Shown here: positions 18,790 through 27,217 of the stretch, one piece after another
Numbering within the stretch: the first letter of the stretch is position 1
Layout: each line of letters opens with the position of its first letter
DNA from: Streptomyces sp. Ncost-T10-10d
GTDB lineage: Bacteria > Actinomycetota > Actinomycetes > Streptomycetales > Streptomycetaceae
DNA: 64,000 bases
Assembly: GCF_900091955.1 (NCBI RefSeq)
Contig: NZ_FMDF01000152.1
Span: forward strand, 1 to 64,000
Direction: 5' to 3'
The notes under the pieces: model-generated
Told to the model about the DNA's origin: nothing
Seen by the model: the letters and a program-made list of their open reading frames with translations, nothing else
The model's database searches: none
Made by a program: the position numbers and the translations under genes

Positions 18790-20580
18790 TCAGTCCTCCG
18801 TCCGGAACCGTGCGAAGCTGCCGTCGGCCAGCGCGACCGTCAGCAGTCCGTCACCGTCCAGCTGTACGCCGGTGACGGCGGGGCCCGCCGACGCCGCCTG
18901 ATACACCGAGGCGAATGTGATCCGGTCCGACTTCACGGTGAAGTCGACCCGGGTACGCATGCACTGCGGATCGTCGGCCGGACCGGGGCCCGGCCGGGTG
19001 ACCGGACGCACGGCCGCGCCGGGCGTGTGGGTGTGCCAGCCGTGCAGGGCCTCGTCGCCGTACCAGGTGGTGCGGACCTCGCCCGAGGCCTGGAGCTGGA
19101 CGTCCAGCGCGACACCGGGACGCAACTGCGCGGTGACCTGCCGTACGTCCTCGGCTGTCACGGTCAGCAGGTCGACCAGATAGTTGTCGCCGAGCGCGAC
19201 CTGCCGCACCGCACGCACACCTTCGTACGCCGTCGTCACCTCGGCCGTGACGCAGGAGCCGTCCGAGCCGAGCAACCTCCCGGTGCACTCGATCTGTTCC
19301 GCGCCGCCCACCCGGAAGGCGGGGTGCGCCTCGGTCGATGCGTACAGATCGCGGAATTCGGCGTGTGCGTAAGGAACTTGACCGGGGTCGGGCTGCCACG
19401 GGGTGGTGTCCCCGTACAGATACAGGGACAGTTTGTCGCGGTGCCCGTGCGAGCCGCCGTGCGGACCGAAGTCCAGCAGTGCGTGGACGCCCGCGTGGTG
19501 CAGCACCGCGTATCCGGCGGTGGGGAACACCGTGACCGGCGTCGGCACCGGACGCTCCGGCAGCGGGGGGCCCGCGAACCATCCGCCCAGCTCGCGGTCG
19601 AGCCCGTCGTCATGTGCGCCGAGTTCGTCGCGAGCTCGCTCTGCCACCGCATCGAGAGCGGCGGAGGGAACCAACTGCTGTGCAAGTGCGGCAAGTTCGA
19701 GCCACTCCAGCGCGAGCGGACCGCGCAGGTACGGGCCGTCGTGCAGCGCGGGCAGAATACCGCCCGGAGTGGCGATCGCCGCCAGTACGTCCGTCATCGC
19801 AGCCAGTACGTGCACCACATCGGACGGAACGGCCGCAGGGTCGGTGCCGCGCAGCGCCAGCAGCGCGGCCCGCAGCACGAACCCGTGGTAGTAGGTGCTG
19901 CCCTCCCATTCCCAGCCGTCGTCGGCGACCGCGACCCGCAGATGCGCATACAGTCCGTGCTCGCCCTCCAGCCACTGTTCGGCGCCGTCCCACTCCTGGC
20001 CACGGGCCGCAGCGGCGCCCCGACTCGCCGCCACACCGGCCGCGTTGAGCCACGCGGTGTAGTTGGAGGCGAGGTGGCCCTGACCGGTGAGCACGTCCCG
20101 GGCGTCGAGAGCGGCCCGCTCCAGCGCGTCCAGCAGCGGCAGCACCGGTGCCAGGTCCTCGGTCGACTGCTCGGCGAGCGTGATCACGGCGTGCCCGACG
20201 TTTACCGCCCAGATGGCGTCGGTCAGCGCCTGGTGGAAGAGCCGTCCGCGCAGCATCCAGGACTGGGCCTCGCCGTGCCGCTCGGTGGCCAGCGAGGCGT
20301 ACAGCCCCGCGTACTCCACCAGCCGCGACACCGACTCCGCGCGCTCCTTGCGATGGGCGAGCACCCGCAGGTGCCGCGCCCACGCCTGGTGCGACAGCAC
20401 CAGCCACGCGCCGCGCACCGCCTCGTCGTCCACCCGGCAGCCGTACGCACACCGCGCACCGCCCACCGGGAAGACGCCGGCGAGCAGGTCACCGTGGTCG
20501 AGTTCCACACCGTGCGCCGGGCAGACGTATGCGTGCCACCAGCCGCCGCGTTCCCGGGCGATGCGCCTCAACGCGGCCAC
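18790..20580 (-). CDS. heparinase II/III-family protein (second copy, cytoplasmic)
   Basis: The 596-residue protein shares the architecture of its downstream neighbour but little sequence: helical N-terminal region (GHLASNYTAWLNAAGVAAS, DGWEWEGSTYYHGFVLRAAL) and beta-domain marker GPHGGSHGHRDKLSLYLYG. WVHAYVCPAHG-like text with several Cys near residues 20-50 is unusual and could bind a metal. No signal peptide. It may be an exo-lyase that yields unsaturated monomers for the following SDR. The GTG at 20580 overlaps the SDR end by 13 bp; an in-frame TTG at 20571 would give the 4-bp overlap seen elsewhere in this operon and is equally possible. Confidence 0.82.
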   Translation of the reverse strand: MAALRRIARERGGWWHAYVCPAHGVELDHGDLLAGVFPVGGARCAYGCRVDDEAVRGAWLVLSHQAWARHLRVLAHRKERAESVSRLVEYAGLYASLATERHGEAQSWMLRGRLFHQALTDAIWAVNVGHAVITLAEQSTEDLAPVLPLLDALERAALDARDVLTGQGHLASNYTAWLNAAGVAASRGAAAARGQEWDGAEQWLEGEHGLYAHLRVAVADDGWEWEGSTYYHGFVLRAALLALRGTDPAAVPSDVVHVLAAMTDVLAAIATPGGILPALHDGPYLRGPLALEWLELAALAQQLVPSAALDAVAERARDELGAHDDGLDRELGGWFAGPPLPERPVPTPVTVFPTAGYAVLHHAGVHALLDFGPHGGSHGHRDKLSLYLYGDTTPWQPDPGQVPYAHAEFRDLYASTEAHPAFRVGGAEQIECTGRLLGSDGSCVTAEVTTAYEGVRAVRQVALGDNYLVDLLTVTAEDVRQVTAQLRPGVALDVQLQASGEVRTTWYGDEALHGWHTHTPGAAVRPVTRPGPGPADDPQCMRTRVDFTVKSDRITFASVYQAASAGPAVTGVQLDGDGLLTVALADGSFARFRTED

Positions 20581-21332
20581 ACGCCACCGTCGATGTCCAC
20601 CGTGGTGGCGGTGAGGAAGCCGGACGACGGCGACGCCAGATGCACGACCGCCGCGGCGACATCCTCCGGGGTGCCGGCCCGGCCGACCGGGATGCCCGCC
20701 TCCATCGCCTGCTGCGCCTCGGGCGCGGTGAACGTGTCGTGGAAGGCGGTGCCCTTGATGAAGCCGGGCGCCACGGTGTTGACCGTGATGCCTGTGCCGC
20801 CGAGTTCCTTGGCCAAGCCCTTGGTGAAGCCGCGGACACCGGCCTTGGCCGCCGCGTAGGCCACCGAGCCGGGGCCGCCTCCGTTGTGCGCGGCCAGCGA
20901 GGACATCGTGATGATGCGGCCGGCCGACGACTGCTTCAGGTGGGGGATCGCGGCGCGCACGGTACGGAACGTGGAGGTCAGATTGGTGGAGAGAACCTGG
21001 TCGAAGTGGTCGTCGGACATCTCGGCGATGGTCGCCCGGCCGATCAGATGACCCGCGTTGCAGACCAGCACGTCCAGCCCGCCGAGGAAGCCGGTCGCCT
21101 CGTCGACGAGCCGGTCCACATCGCCGGTCACCGTGACGTCGGCCTTGAACGCCTTCGCCCGGCGGCCCAGCGCCTCGATCGCGGCGACCGTCTTCGCGGC
21201 CTCGTCGGCGGAGGAATTGTAGTGGACGGCGACGTCCGCACCGGCCTCGGCGAGCACGACGGCGATGGCGCGGCCGATGCCGTGGCCCGCCCCTGTCACC
21301 AGTGCGCGGGAGCCGTTGAGATCAGCAGACAT
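20568..21332 (-). CDS. SDR family oxidoreductase
   Basis: The 254-residue classical short-chain dehydrogenase has the cofactor motif TGAGHGIG (residues 13-20), the NAG motif in LVCNAGH, catalytic Ser in TMSSLAAHN and the Tyr-x-x-x-Lys pair in AYAAAKAG. Proteins of this kind include KduD and the DEH reductases that reduce the keto-uronate released by exolytic lyases to 2-keto-3-deoxygluconate; position right before two heparinase-type genes suggests such a role. The kinase and aldolase expected after that step are not in the window. The start at ATG 21332 is about 11 nt from AAAGG. Confidence 0.87.
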   Translation of the reverse strand: MSADLNGSRALVTGAGHGIGRAIAVVLAEAGADVAVHYNSSADEAAKTVAAIEALGRRAKAFKADVTVTGDVDRLVDEATGFLGGLDVLVCNAGHLIGRATIAEMSDDHFDQVLSTNLTSTFRTVRAAIPHLKQSSAGRIITMSSLAAHNGGGPGSVAYAAAKAGVRGFTKGLAKELGGTGITVNTVAPGFIKGTAFHDTFTAPEAQQAMEAGIPVGRAGTPEDVAAAVVHLASPSSGFLTATTVDIDGGVWPR

Positions 21333-21415
21333 GGAGTAAGTACCTTTCGAAGAACGGTCGTTCGGGCGAAAGCCGGTGACGTGGGGCCTGTTCCGTTCGC
21401 GGGGACCGGAACCGG

Positions 21416-22339
21416 TCACTTGAGACCGGCGGTCGCGAAGCCCTGCACGAAGTACCGCTGGCCGATGAGGAAGAGAATGACCATGGGCAGGGTGGCCAGC
21501 GTGGTGCCGGCCATCAGGAAGTGCCACTGGGGGCCGTTCTCCGTCTTGAAGACGGAGAGTCCCACCTGGATCACCCGCAGGCTGTCCGTGCGGGTCACCA
21601 GCAGTGGCCAGAGGAAGTTGTTCCACGACGACTCGAAGGTCAGCAGCGCCACGGTGGTGAGCGCGGGCTTGACCTGCGGCGTCATGATCCGGGCGTAGAT
21701 CCGGAACTCGCCCAGACCGTCGAGCCTGGCCGCCTCCTCCAGCTCCACCGGAAGGTCCAGATAGAACTGGCGGAAGAGGAAGACCGCGAACGGGGTGACG
21801 GCGCCGGGAATGATCAGCGCCCACCAGGAGTCCAGCCAGCCGCTGCCGCCCTGGCCGAAGATGTCGTTCCCGCCGGCCAGCGGCATGAAGCGGACGATCA
21901 GGAACTCCGGCAGCACCTTGGTGTACGTGGGGATCACCAGCGCGGCGATGAAGAGGTAGAAGATGACCTCGCTGCCCCGGAACTTGATCCGGGCCAGCGA
22001 GTACCCGGCCATCGAGGCCACGACCACGTTGATGAGGGTGTGACTGAAGGCGATGATGAAGCTGTTGCGCGCGTACGTCGCGAACGGCGCCGCCTTCAGT
22101 GCGTCGACGTAGTTCCCGAACTCCCAGTGTTCCGGAAGCAGTCCGGCGTCCTGGGAGGCGATCTCCACCGGGGTCTTGAGCGAGGTGAGCACCATCCAGA
22201 CGAACGGCACCACCATAAGCAGCGAGACGACGGTGAGGGTCACGTAGAGCGCGATCCGGCCGGCGGTGAGCGGCTTGCCGTTCCTCACCGGCCGGGACTT
22301 GCGCGTGGCCCCCGGTGCGTGGAGCTCAGTTGTGGCCAC
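21416..22339 (-). CDS. sugar ABC transporter permease, MalG/CUT1 type
   Basis: The 307-residue inner-membrane subunit has six predicted helices and the EAA loop EEAARLDGLGEFRIYARIMTP, which docks the ATPase. The N-terminus is basic and faces the cytoplasm. It starts with GTG at 22339, overlapping the partner permease by 14 bp. No ATPase gene is present; Streptomyces CUT1 systems commonly share the ATPase MsiK, encoded elsewhere. Confidence 0.92.
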   Translation of the reverse strand: MATTELHAPGATRKSRPVRNGKPLTAGRIALYVTLTVVSLLMVVPFVWMVLTSLKTPVEIASQDAGLLPEHWEFGNYVDALKAAPFATYARNSFIIAFSHTLINVVVASMAGYSLARIKFRGSEVIFYLFIAALVIPTYTKVLPEFLIVRFMPLAGGNDIFGQGGSGWLDSWWALIIPGAVTPFAVFLFRQFYLDLPVELEEAARLDGLGEFRIYARIMTPQVKPALTTVALLTFESSWNNFLWPLLVTRTDSLRVIQVGLSVFKTENGPQWHFLMAGTTLATLPMVILFLIGQRYFVQGFATAGLK

Positions 22340-23294
22340 GGGTGCCTCCCATGATCCGCCGGTTGACCAGGGTGAAGCCCATCAGCAGCACGAACAGCAC
22401 CAGTGACTGGGCACAGGCGTAGCCGACGCGGAACTCCCGGAAGGCGGACTTGTAGATCTCGTACGTCATCATCGTGGTGCTGTTGGCGGGACCGCCGTCG
22501 GTCAGGATGTAGATCTGGTCGAAGGACTGGAACGCGCTGATCATCGACGTGATGAGGACGAAGAACGTAGCGGGCTTCAGCAGCGGCAGTGTGATCGAGA
22601 AGAACTGCCGCACCTTCGAGGCACCGTCCACCGAGGCCGCCTCGTACAGCTCCTTCGGCAGGGACTGCAGCGCGGCCAGATAGATGAGCATCTTCATGCC
22701 GATGCCCTGCCAGATGCCGACCAGGATCACCGAGGGCATCGCCCACGAGGTCGACGAGAGCCAGGCCGGGCCGTCGATCCCGAGGAACGACAGGAGTGTG
22801 TTCAGCAGCCCGTTGCCCGGGTTGTAGATCCACAGCCAGACCAGCGCGATCGCGACGGTCGCCGTCACCTGCGGCAGGAAGACCGCGGTACGGAAGATGC
22901 CCCTGGCCTTCAGACCGGTGTGCAGCGCCAGGGCGACGAGCAGCCCCAGCGCCATGCCGAACGGCACGGTGAAGAAGGTGTAGACGACCGTGTTGACGAT
23001 GGACTTGCGGAAGACCGCGTCGCCCATCATCTCGCTGAAGTTGTCCAGACCCACGAACTGCGGCGCCGTCAGCACGTCGTACTTCGTGAAGGCCAGGACC
23101 ACCGATGCGACGACCGGCAGGCCGATCCAGAGCGAGGCATGCAGCAGCGCGGGCGCCACCATCAGCATGCCGGCGCGCTGCCTGCGGCGCCCCGGCCCCG
23201 TCGGGGCCCGGCCGGAGCGCTTCTTCGGGACCGTGTGTCCGGCCGGGGCGGAGGGCGGCGCGGGGCGCGCCTTCAATACGGATGTAGCTCCCAC
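22326..23294 (-). CDS. sugar ABC transporter permease, MalF/CUT1 type
   Basis: The 322-residue membrane protein has a basic cytoplasmic tail (about 40 residues rich in Arg, Lys and Pro), six helices and the EAA motif YEAASVDGASKVRQFFSITLP. It pairs with the downstream MalG-type subunit to form the channel of the oligosaccharide importer. GTG start at 23294 lies 12 bp after the binding-protein stop, with AAGGAC upstream. Confidence 0.92.
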   Translation of the reverse strand: MGATSVLKARPAPPSAPAGHTVPKKRSGRAPTGPGRRRQRAGMLMVAPALLHASLWIGLPVVASVVLAFTKYDVLTAPQFVGLDNFSEMMGDAVFRKSIVNTVVYTFFTVPFGMALGLLVALALHTGLKARGIFRTAVFLPQVTATVAIALVWLWIYNPGNGLLNTLLSFLGIDGPAWLSSTSWAMPSVILVGIWQGIGMKMLIYLAALQSLPKELYEAASVDGASKVRQFFSITLPLLKPATFFVLITSMISAFQSFDQIYILTDGGPANSTTMMTYEIYKSAFREFRVGYACAQSLVLFVLLMGFTLVNRRIMGGTRGHN

Positions 23295-23306
23295 AGCGAC
23301 GGGTCC

Positions 23307-24575
23307 TTACATCCGGCCGATCGCGGCCTCGGCGAGCCGGCCGAGTTCAGCGATGGCGTCCTTCGCCGACTGGTTGCCCACGATCGCGGGCTCCAGCGTG
23401 GGCTTGATCTTCTCGCGGATCTCCATCCACGCGGGGGTGCCGCCCTCGGAGCACGCGTAGCCCATGCTCTGCAGGGAGAGATCGACGAACTTGTTCTCCT
23501 TCACGTACGAGGTGTCGCTGAGGTCCTTCAGGCCGGGCACCGAACCCCGCTGCTTGGCAGCGCCGAGGATCGACTCGGGCGAGGCGAGGTACTCGACGAG
23601 CGCGCGGGCCGCCGCGGGGTGCTTCGAACTGGCGGACTGGGTGACGAGGGTGCCGCCCTGGAGCATCGCGGGCTTGCGGTTGGCGAGGACGAACGCCCCG
23701 AGCTTGTCGTCCTTGAGTAGTTCCGGCGCCTGGTCCCCGACCTGCTTCCACAGCGCGCTGCTCGTCATCATCATCGACGCCTTGCCGGTCTGTACGTTGC
23801 TCGGGGCACCGAGCTCCGTCTTCTTGGCGTAGTCGGCGGAGCCGTCCTTGACGAGGTCCTTGAAGAACTGCAGCGCCTCGACCCCGCGGGCGTCGGTGAA
23901 CAGCACCTTCTTGCCGTCCGCGCTGAACAGCTGGCCGCCGTTGGCGAAGAGGAAGGTCTCCCAGCACTGGCGCAGTTCGATGGAGAACGGGTCGAATCCG
24001 ACCCGTCCGTTCTTGGTGAGCTGCTTGGCCACGGCGCGCAGCTCGGCCCAGTTCGCCGGGGTCTTCTTGATGCCGGCCTCGGCGAAGTGGTCCTTGCGGT
24101 ACACGACGATGCGGGTGTCGAGGACGACCGGCAGCGCGTACAGCTTGCCGTCGTACCGGGACGGCTCAAGCACCCGCTTCTCGTAGTCGTGCGCGGAGGC
24201 GAACTTCTCCGGCAGTTCGGCGATCGCCTTCTTGGCCGCGAACGGCGGGATCCAGCCGACGCCCATCATCAGCACGTCGGGCAGCAGACCGCCCGCGAGA
24301 CCGGTGGTGATCTTCTCGTTGAGCTGGGCGTACGTGGTGTAGTCCACGTTCACCTTGACGTCCGGGTACTTCTTCCGGAAGCCGCCGAGTATCTCCTTCT
24401 CCAACAGCGTCTTGCCGTCGGCACCTTCGTAGATCGGGGTGAGCAGAGTGATCTCACCTTCGGCGGGACCGTCGGCGGAGCCGGCCGTCGAAGTGCCGGT
24501 GCCGCACCCGCTGAGGGCGGCGGCAGCGGTGCCGGCACCGATGGCAGCAAGCAGCGACCGTCTTTTGAGTTCCAT
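23307..24575 (-). CDS. extracellular sugar-binding lipoprotein (CUT1 family 1 SBP)
   Basis: The 422-residue substrate-binding protein has a lipoprotein signal: basic MELKRRS, hydrophobic stretch and lipobox LSGC with the lipidated Cys24. The mature part has the family-1 SBP pattern, including LPDVLMMGVGWIPPFAAK and YDGKLYALPVVLDTRIVVYRKD. It is anchored outside the membrane and would hand oligosaccharides to the two permeases. It is the first gene of the operon, behind three candidate LacI operators. AAAAGGGG precedes the ATG at 24575. Confidence 0.92.
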   Translation of the reverse strand: MELKRRSLLAAIGAGTAAAALSGCGTGTSTAGSADGPAEGEITLLTPIYEGADGKTLLEKEILGGFRKKYPDVKVNVDYTTYAQLNEKITTGLAGGLLPDVLMMGVGWIPPFAAKKAIAELPEKFASAHDYEKRVLEPSRYDGKLYALPVVLDTRIVVYRKDHFAEAGIKKTPANWAELRAVAKQLTKNGRVGFDPFSIELRQCWETFLFANGGQLFSADGKKVLFTDARGVEALQFFKDLVKDGSADYAKKTELGAPSNVQTGKASMMMTSSALWKQVGDQAPELLKDDKLGAFVLANRKPAMLQGGTLVTQSASSKHPAAARALVEYLASPESILGAAKQRGSVPGLKDLSDTSYVKENKFVDLSLQSMGYACSEGGTPAWMEIREKIKPTLEPAIVGNQSAKDAIAELGRLAEAAIGRM

Positions 24576-24600
24576 GGGACACCCCTTTTGAGGTGGAGAC

Positions 24601-24614
24601 GTGGATCGATCCAG
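24601..24614. promoter_or_regulatory. candidate LacI-type operator 1
   Basis: GTGGATCGATCCAG matches 13 of 14 positions of the palindromic pattern GTnnATCGATnnAC shared with two other sites here. It lies 26 bp upstream of the binding-protein ATG, where a bound repressor could block transcription. Confidence 0.5.
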
Positions 24615-24647
24615 CGATGACAACTCGGCCATGGCTGAGAAGCGCTG

Positions 24648-24661
24648 GTAAATCGATGCAC
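24648..24661. promoter_or_regulatory. candidate LacI-type operator 2
   Basis: GTAAATCGATGCAC fits GTnnATCGATnnAC fully, with the central CpG typical of LacI-family sites. It lies in the middle of the divergent region and is followed by CTGATG, similar to the flank of site 3. Confidence 0.6.
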
Positions 24662-24751
24662 TGATGCTAGGAACGCCCCGAGAGGGACGTCAACAGCTGA
24701 TGCACATGAATTTTCAGGGATGTTAACGGGTGTACCGGTGAACCGGGTCCA

Positions 24752-24765
24752 GTAAATCGATACAC
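24752..24765. promoter_or_regulatory. candidate LacI-type operator 3
   Basis: GTAAATCGATACAC fits the same pattern fully and is identical to site 2 except for one central-flank base. It lies 36 bp before the lacI-like start codon, suggesting autoregulation. Confidence 0.6.
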
Positions 24766-24800
24766 TGCTAAGGTCAGATGCGTTCCGAACCGGAGGTGGC

Positions 24801-25904
24801 ATGAGCGGGGTAACGATCCATCAGGTCGCGGAGGCCGCAGGGGTCTCCGCGAGCACGGTCTCCAACGTCCTCAACGGGCGTACGGACCGTATGCAGGCGG
24901 CCACGCTGGCCCGCGTGGAGCAGGTGATCGAGCAGCTCAGCTACCGGCCCAATCGCGCGGCCCGGATGCTGCGAACGGGCCGCATCAAGGTCATCGGTCT
25001 CATCGTGCCGTCCGTCGCCAACCCGTTCTGGGGGGCGCTCGCCCGTGAGCTGGAGGCCATCGCGCTCGCCGAGGGCTATCACGTACTGCTCTGCAACAGC
25101 GAGCGCGATCCGGCCCGCGAGCTCAAGTACGGCGAGGAGTTGCTCGCGGACGGGGTCAGCGGAGTGGTGCTCTGCTCCTCGCTCCCCTCGCTCGACCATG
25201 TGACACCGCTGCTCAGCCGCGGACTGAAGATGGTCGCCTTCGACCGCACCGCACAGGCGGGCGATCCGCCGTCGCTGGCCTCCATCAGTGTCGACAACGC
25301 GATGGGTGCCGAGCTCGCCACCCGTCATCTGATCGAACTCGGCCACCGCCGACTGGCGTTCGTCTCCGGATCGGTCAACAGCGTCAACCGCCGTGAGCGG
25401 CTGCGCGGCTTCCGGGCCGCCCTGGAGTCTGCCGGTCTCGACCCGGCCGACGCGATCGTCTGGCCCGGCGCCGACACCGCCGAGTTCGGTGACAAGGACG
25501 CCGCCGAACTGGGGCGGAACGCCGCCAGGGAACTCCTCGGCGGGCCGCGCCCGCCGACCGCGTTCGTCGCCATCAACGACATGTGCGCGATCGGGATCTG
25601 CCGGGGTGCCAAGGACGCCGGACGCAGTGCGGGGCAGGACGTCTCCGTGGTCGGCTTCGACGACATCCTCCTCGCCGACCTCTTCGAGCCCCCGCTCACG
25701 ACGGTCCGCCAGCCGTTGCCGGAGATGGCCGCGGAGACGTTCCAGCAGCTGCGCGCGCGGATCGACTCGGCGCCTGCGGCGGGACGGTCGCTGCTCATCC
25801 GGCCGAGACTGGTCGTACGGGAGTCGACGGCCCCGGTCGGCGTGGCCGCCACGGTCCCCGGGCCGAGCGGAGCCGGGCAGCGGGTGGCGGGCCGGACGGC
25901 ATAG
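24801..25904 (+). CDS. LacI family transcriptional regulator of the polysaccharide operon
   Basis: The 367-residue protein has an N-terminal LacI helix-turn-helix (VTIHQVAEAAGVSASTVSNV, residues 4-23) and hinge helix RPNRAARMLRTGR, then a periplasmic-binding-protein-like sensor domain (IGLIVPSVANPFWG to the TTVRQPLPEM end). ATG 24801 is preceded by GGAGGTGG. It is divergent from the 11-gene operon and three matching palindromes lie between, so it most likely represses the operon until an oligosaccharide or uronate product binds. Confidence 0.92.
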   Translation: MSGVTIHQVAEAAGVSASTVSNVLNGRTDRMQAATLARVEQVIEQLSYRPNRAARMLRTGRIKVIGLIVPSVANPFWGALARELEAIALAEGYHVLLCNSERDPARELKYGEELLADGVSGVVLCSSLPSLDHVTPLLSRGLKMVAFDRTAQAGDPPSLASISVDNAMGAELATRHLIELGHRRLAFVSGSVNSVNRRERLRGFRAALESAGLDPADAIVWPGADTAEFGDKDAAELGRNAARELLGGPRPPTAFVAINDMCAIGICRGAKDAGRSAGQDVSVVGFDDILLADLFEPPLTTVRQPLPEMAAETFQQLRARIDSAPAAGRSLLIRPRLVVRESTAPVGVAATVPGPSGAGQRVAGRTA

Positions 25905-25938
25905 GGCGCCGACGCTCAGGTCCCGACCGACGTCTGCG

Positions 25939-25971
25939 CTCGCCGCGCCGGGGTGCCACGGCGCCGGCGAG
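25939..25971 (+). terminator. possible terminator after the lacI-like gene
   Basis: An imperfect GC-rich hairpin lies 35 bp after the stop at 25904: CTCGCCGCGCC against GGCGCCGGCGAG with one bulged base and a 10-nt loop. No T run follows, as is common in this genome type. Confidence 0.35.
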
Positions 25972-26061
25972 GCGCGACTGGGCCGTATTCCGTATCGGGA
26001 GTTGCCACTTGGTGGCGGTGCGCGCGGTGTCCTGGGAAATGCGTCGCACGAGGCGTCGCGT

Positions 26062-26727
26062 TCAGGGGCTGGCGAGTTCGAGCACGGTGATGCCGGCGAG
26101 CACGACCGTGCCGGCGATGAGGCGCAGACGGCCGAAGCGCTCGCGGAAGAGGAGCGTGGCGATCAGCGCCGCGATGAGGATGCTGGTCTCACGCAGGGCG
26201 GCGACGGTTGCGAGGTCGCCGTGGGCTTGCGCCCAGATGACGAGGCCATAGGCGAGCAAGGAGATGGCGCCGCCTGCCAGGCCGATCCCGCAGACCGGCT
26301 TGAGCTGCGCGAACAGGGGTCGGCCGCGTCGGGCGAGTGCCAGTAGCGGCAGGACGGGGCCCTGGCACAGGAAGAGCCACGCGATGTAGCCGATGACGGT
26401 CTGGGACCGGTGGACACCTGTGCCGTCGACGACTGTGTAACCGGCGATGACGGCTCCGGTGGTCGTCGCCGCCGCGAGCGCGGGCAGTTGGGCGCGACGG
26501 GGCCACCCGTCCGCGAAGGCCAGGCCGGCCAAGCCGGCGGAGATCACTGCAACCCCCGCCATTTCGGTGGCGGCGAGCGGTTGGCCCAGCACGGTCACGG
26601 AGGCAACGGCCACGAGCAGCGGAGCGGTGCCGCGGGCGACCGCCGACCGGCTGCTCGCCGCAGCCACCGCGCTGAACGCCGCGCCCCGCATCGTGGTCGC
26701 GGCGGCTGGCCTCTCCGCCGACGTCAC
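26062..26727 (-). pseudogene. EamA/DMT-family transporter, 5'-truncated
   Basis: The reading frame holds about seven hydrophobic segments rather than the ten of a complete EamA transporter. The second EamA repeat is complete, from LPALAAATTTGAVIAGYTVV through the conserved LRETSILIAALIATLLFRERFG to LAGITVLELAS. Of the first repeat only the end remains (RGTAPLLVAVASVTVLGQPL). The N-terminal 30 residues look unlike a membrane segment, and an in-frame stop lies only five codons above the GTG at 26727, so no extension is possible. No good ribosome binding site. Most likely a remnant. Confidence 0.6.
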
Positions 26728-26742
26728 CGCCGACCACTCCTA

Positions 26743-27217
26743 CTGACCCGGCCGTCGATGCGACACGCAAGAGCGCGGCGATCAGGGATCGCCGCGCCCT
26801 CGTGTCCAGGACGGCAGCAGCGGGGCACGGCGTAGCTCGCCATGGTGTAGACCGCGTTGCTCTTCGCGTTCTGACCGTCGGTGTTGTAGTCGTCGGGTTG
26901 ATGTGGGGTCCAGGCACGAATGGGCCCTCTGGTGTCACCCGTCGCGGCGAAGTGCGAGGTGGTCCAGACGTGGATTTGGTGCGTTACATATCTCCGTGCA
27001 GGTCGATGTTCTGAAACGACGTTGGGGCGACAGCTGCGACGTGAGGCATGAGTCGGCGATGGGGGTATCCGCAGCTGGTTGCTTGCTTCGCCACAGGGTT
27101 CGACCGTTATCGATATGTTATGGGCGTTACAGTATGGCGAAAATGCACCTGACGTGTAACGTGCGGGCATCCGGTCGGCGGTGAACCAACCGCACGGCAG
27201 TTCCGCGAGAGGGGTCC
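26743..27217. other. intergenic, lower-GC stretch before the amino-acid ABC operon
   Basis: I see no gene here. Its GC content is visibly lower than the surroundings, especially 26990-27140. Three GTTAT/GTTAC pentamers occur at 27106, 27117 and 27126, in a likely promoter zone for the operon starting at 27218. Their spacing (11 and 9 bp) is uneven, so an operator is only a guess. Confidence 0.4.

Noticed and set aside
17434-20859. 1141-codon open frame antisense to the two heparinase-type genes and the SDR end
   Set aside because: It crosses three well-supported genes, has His/Gln/Arg/Val-rich biased composition and no family features.
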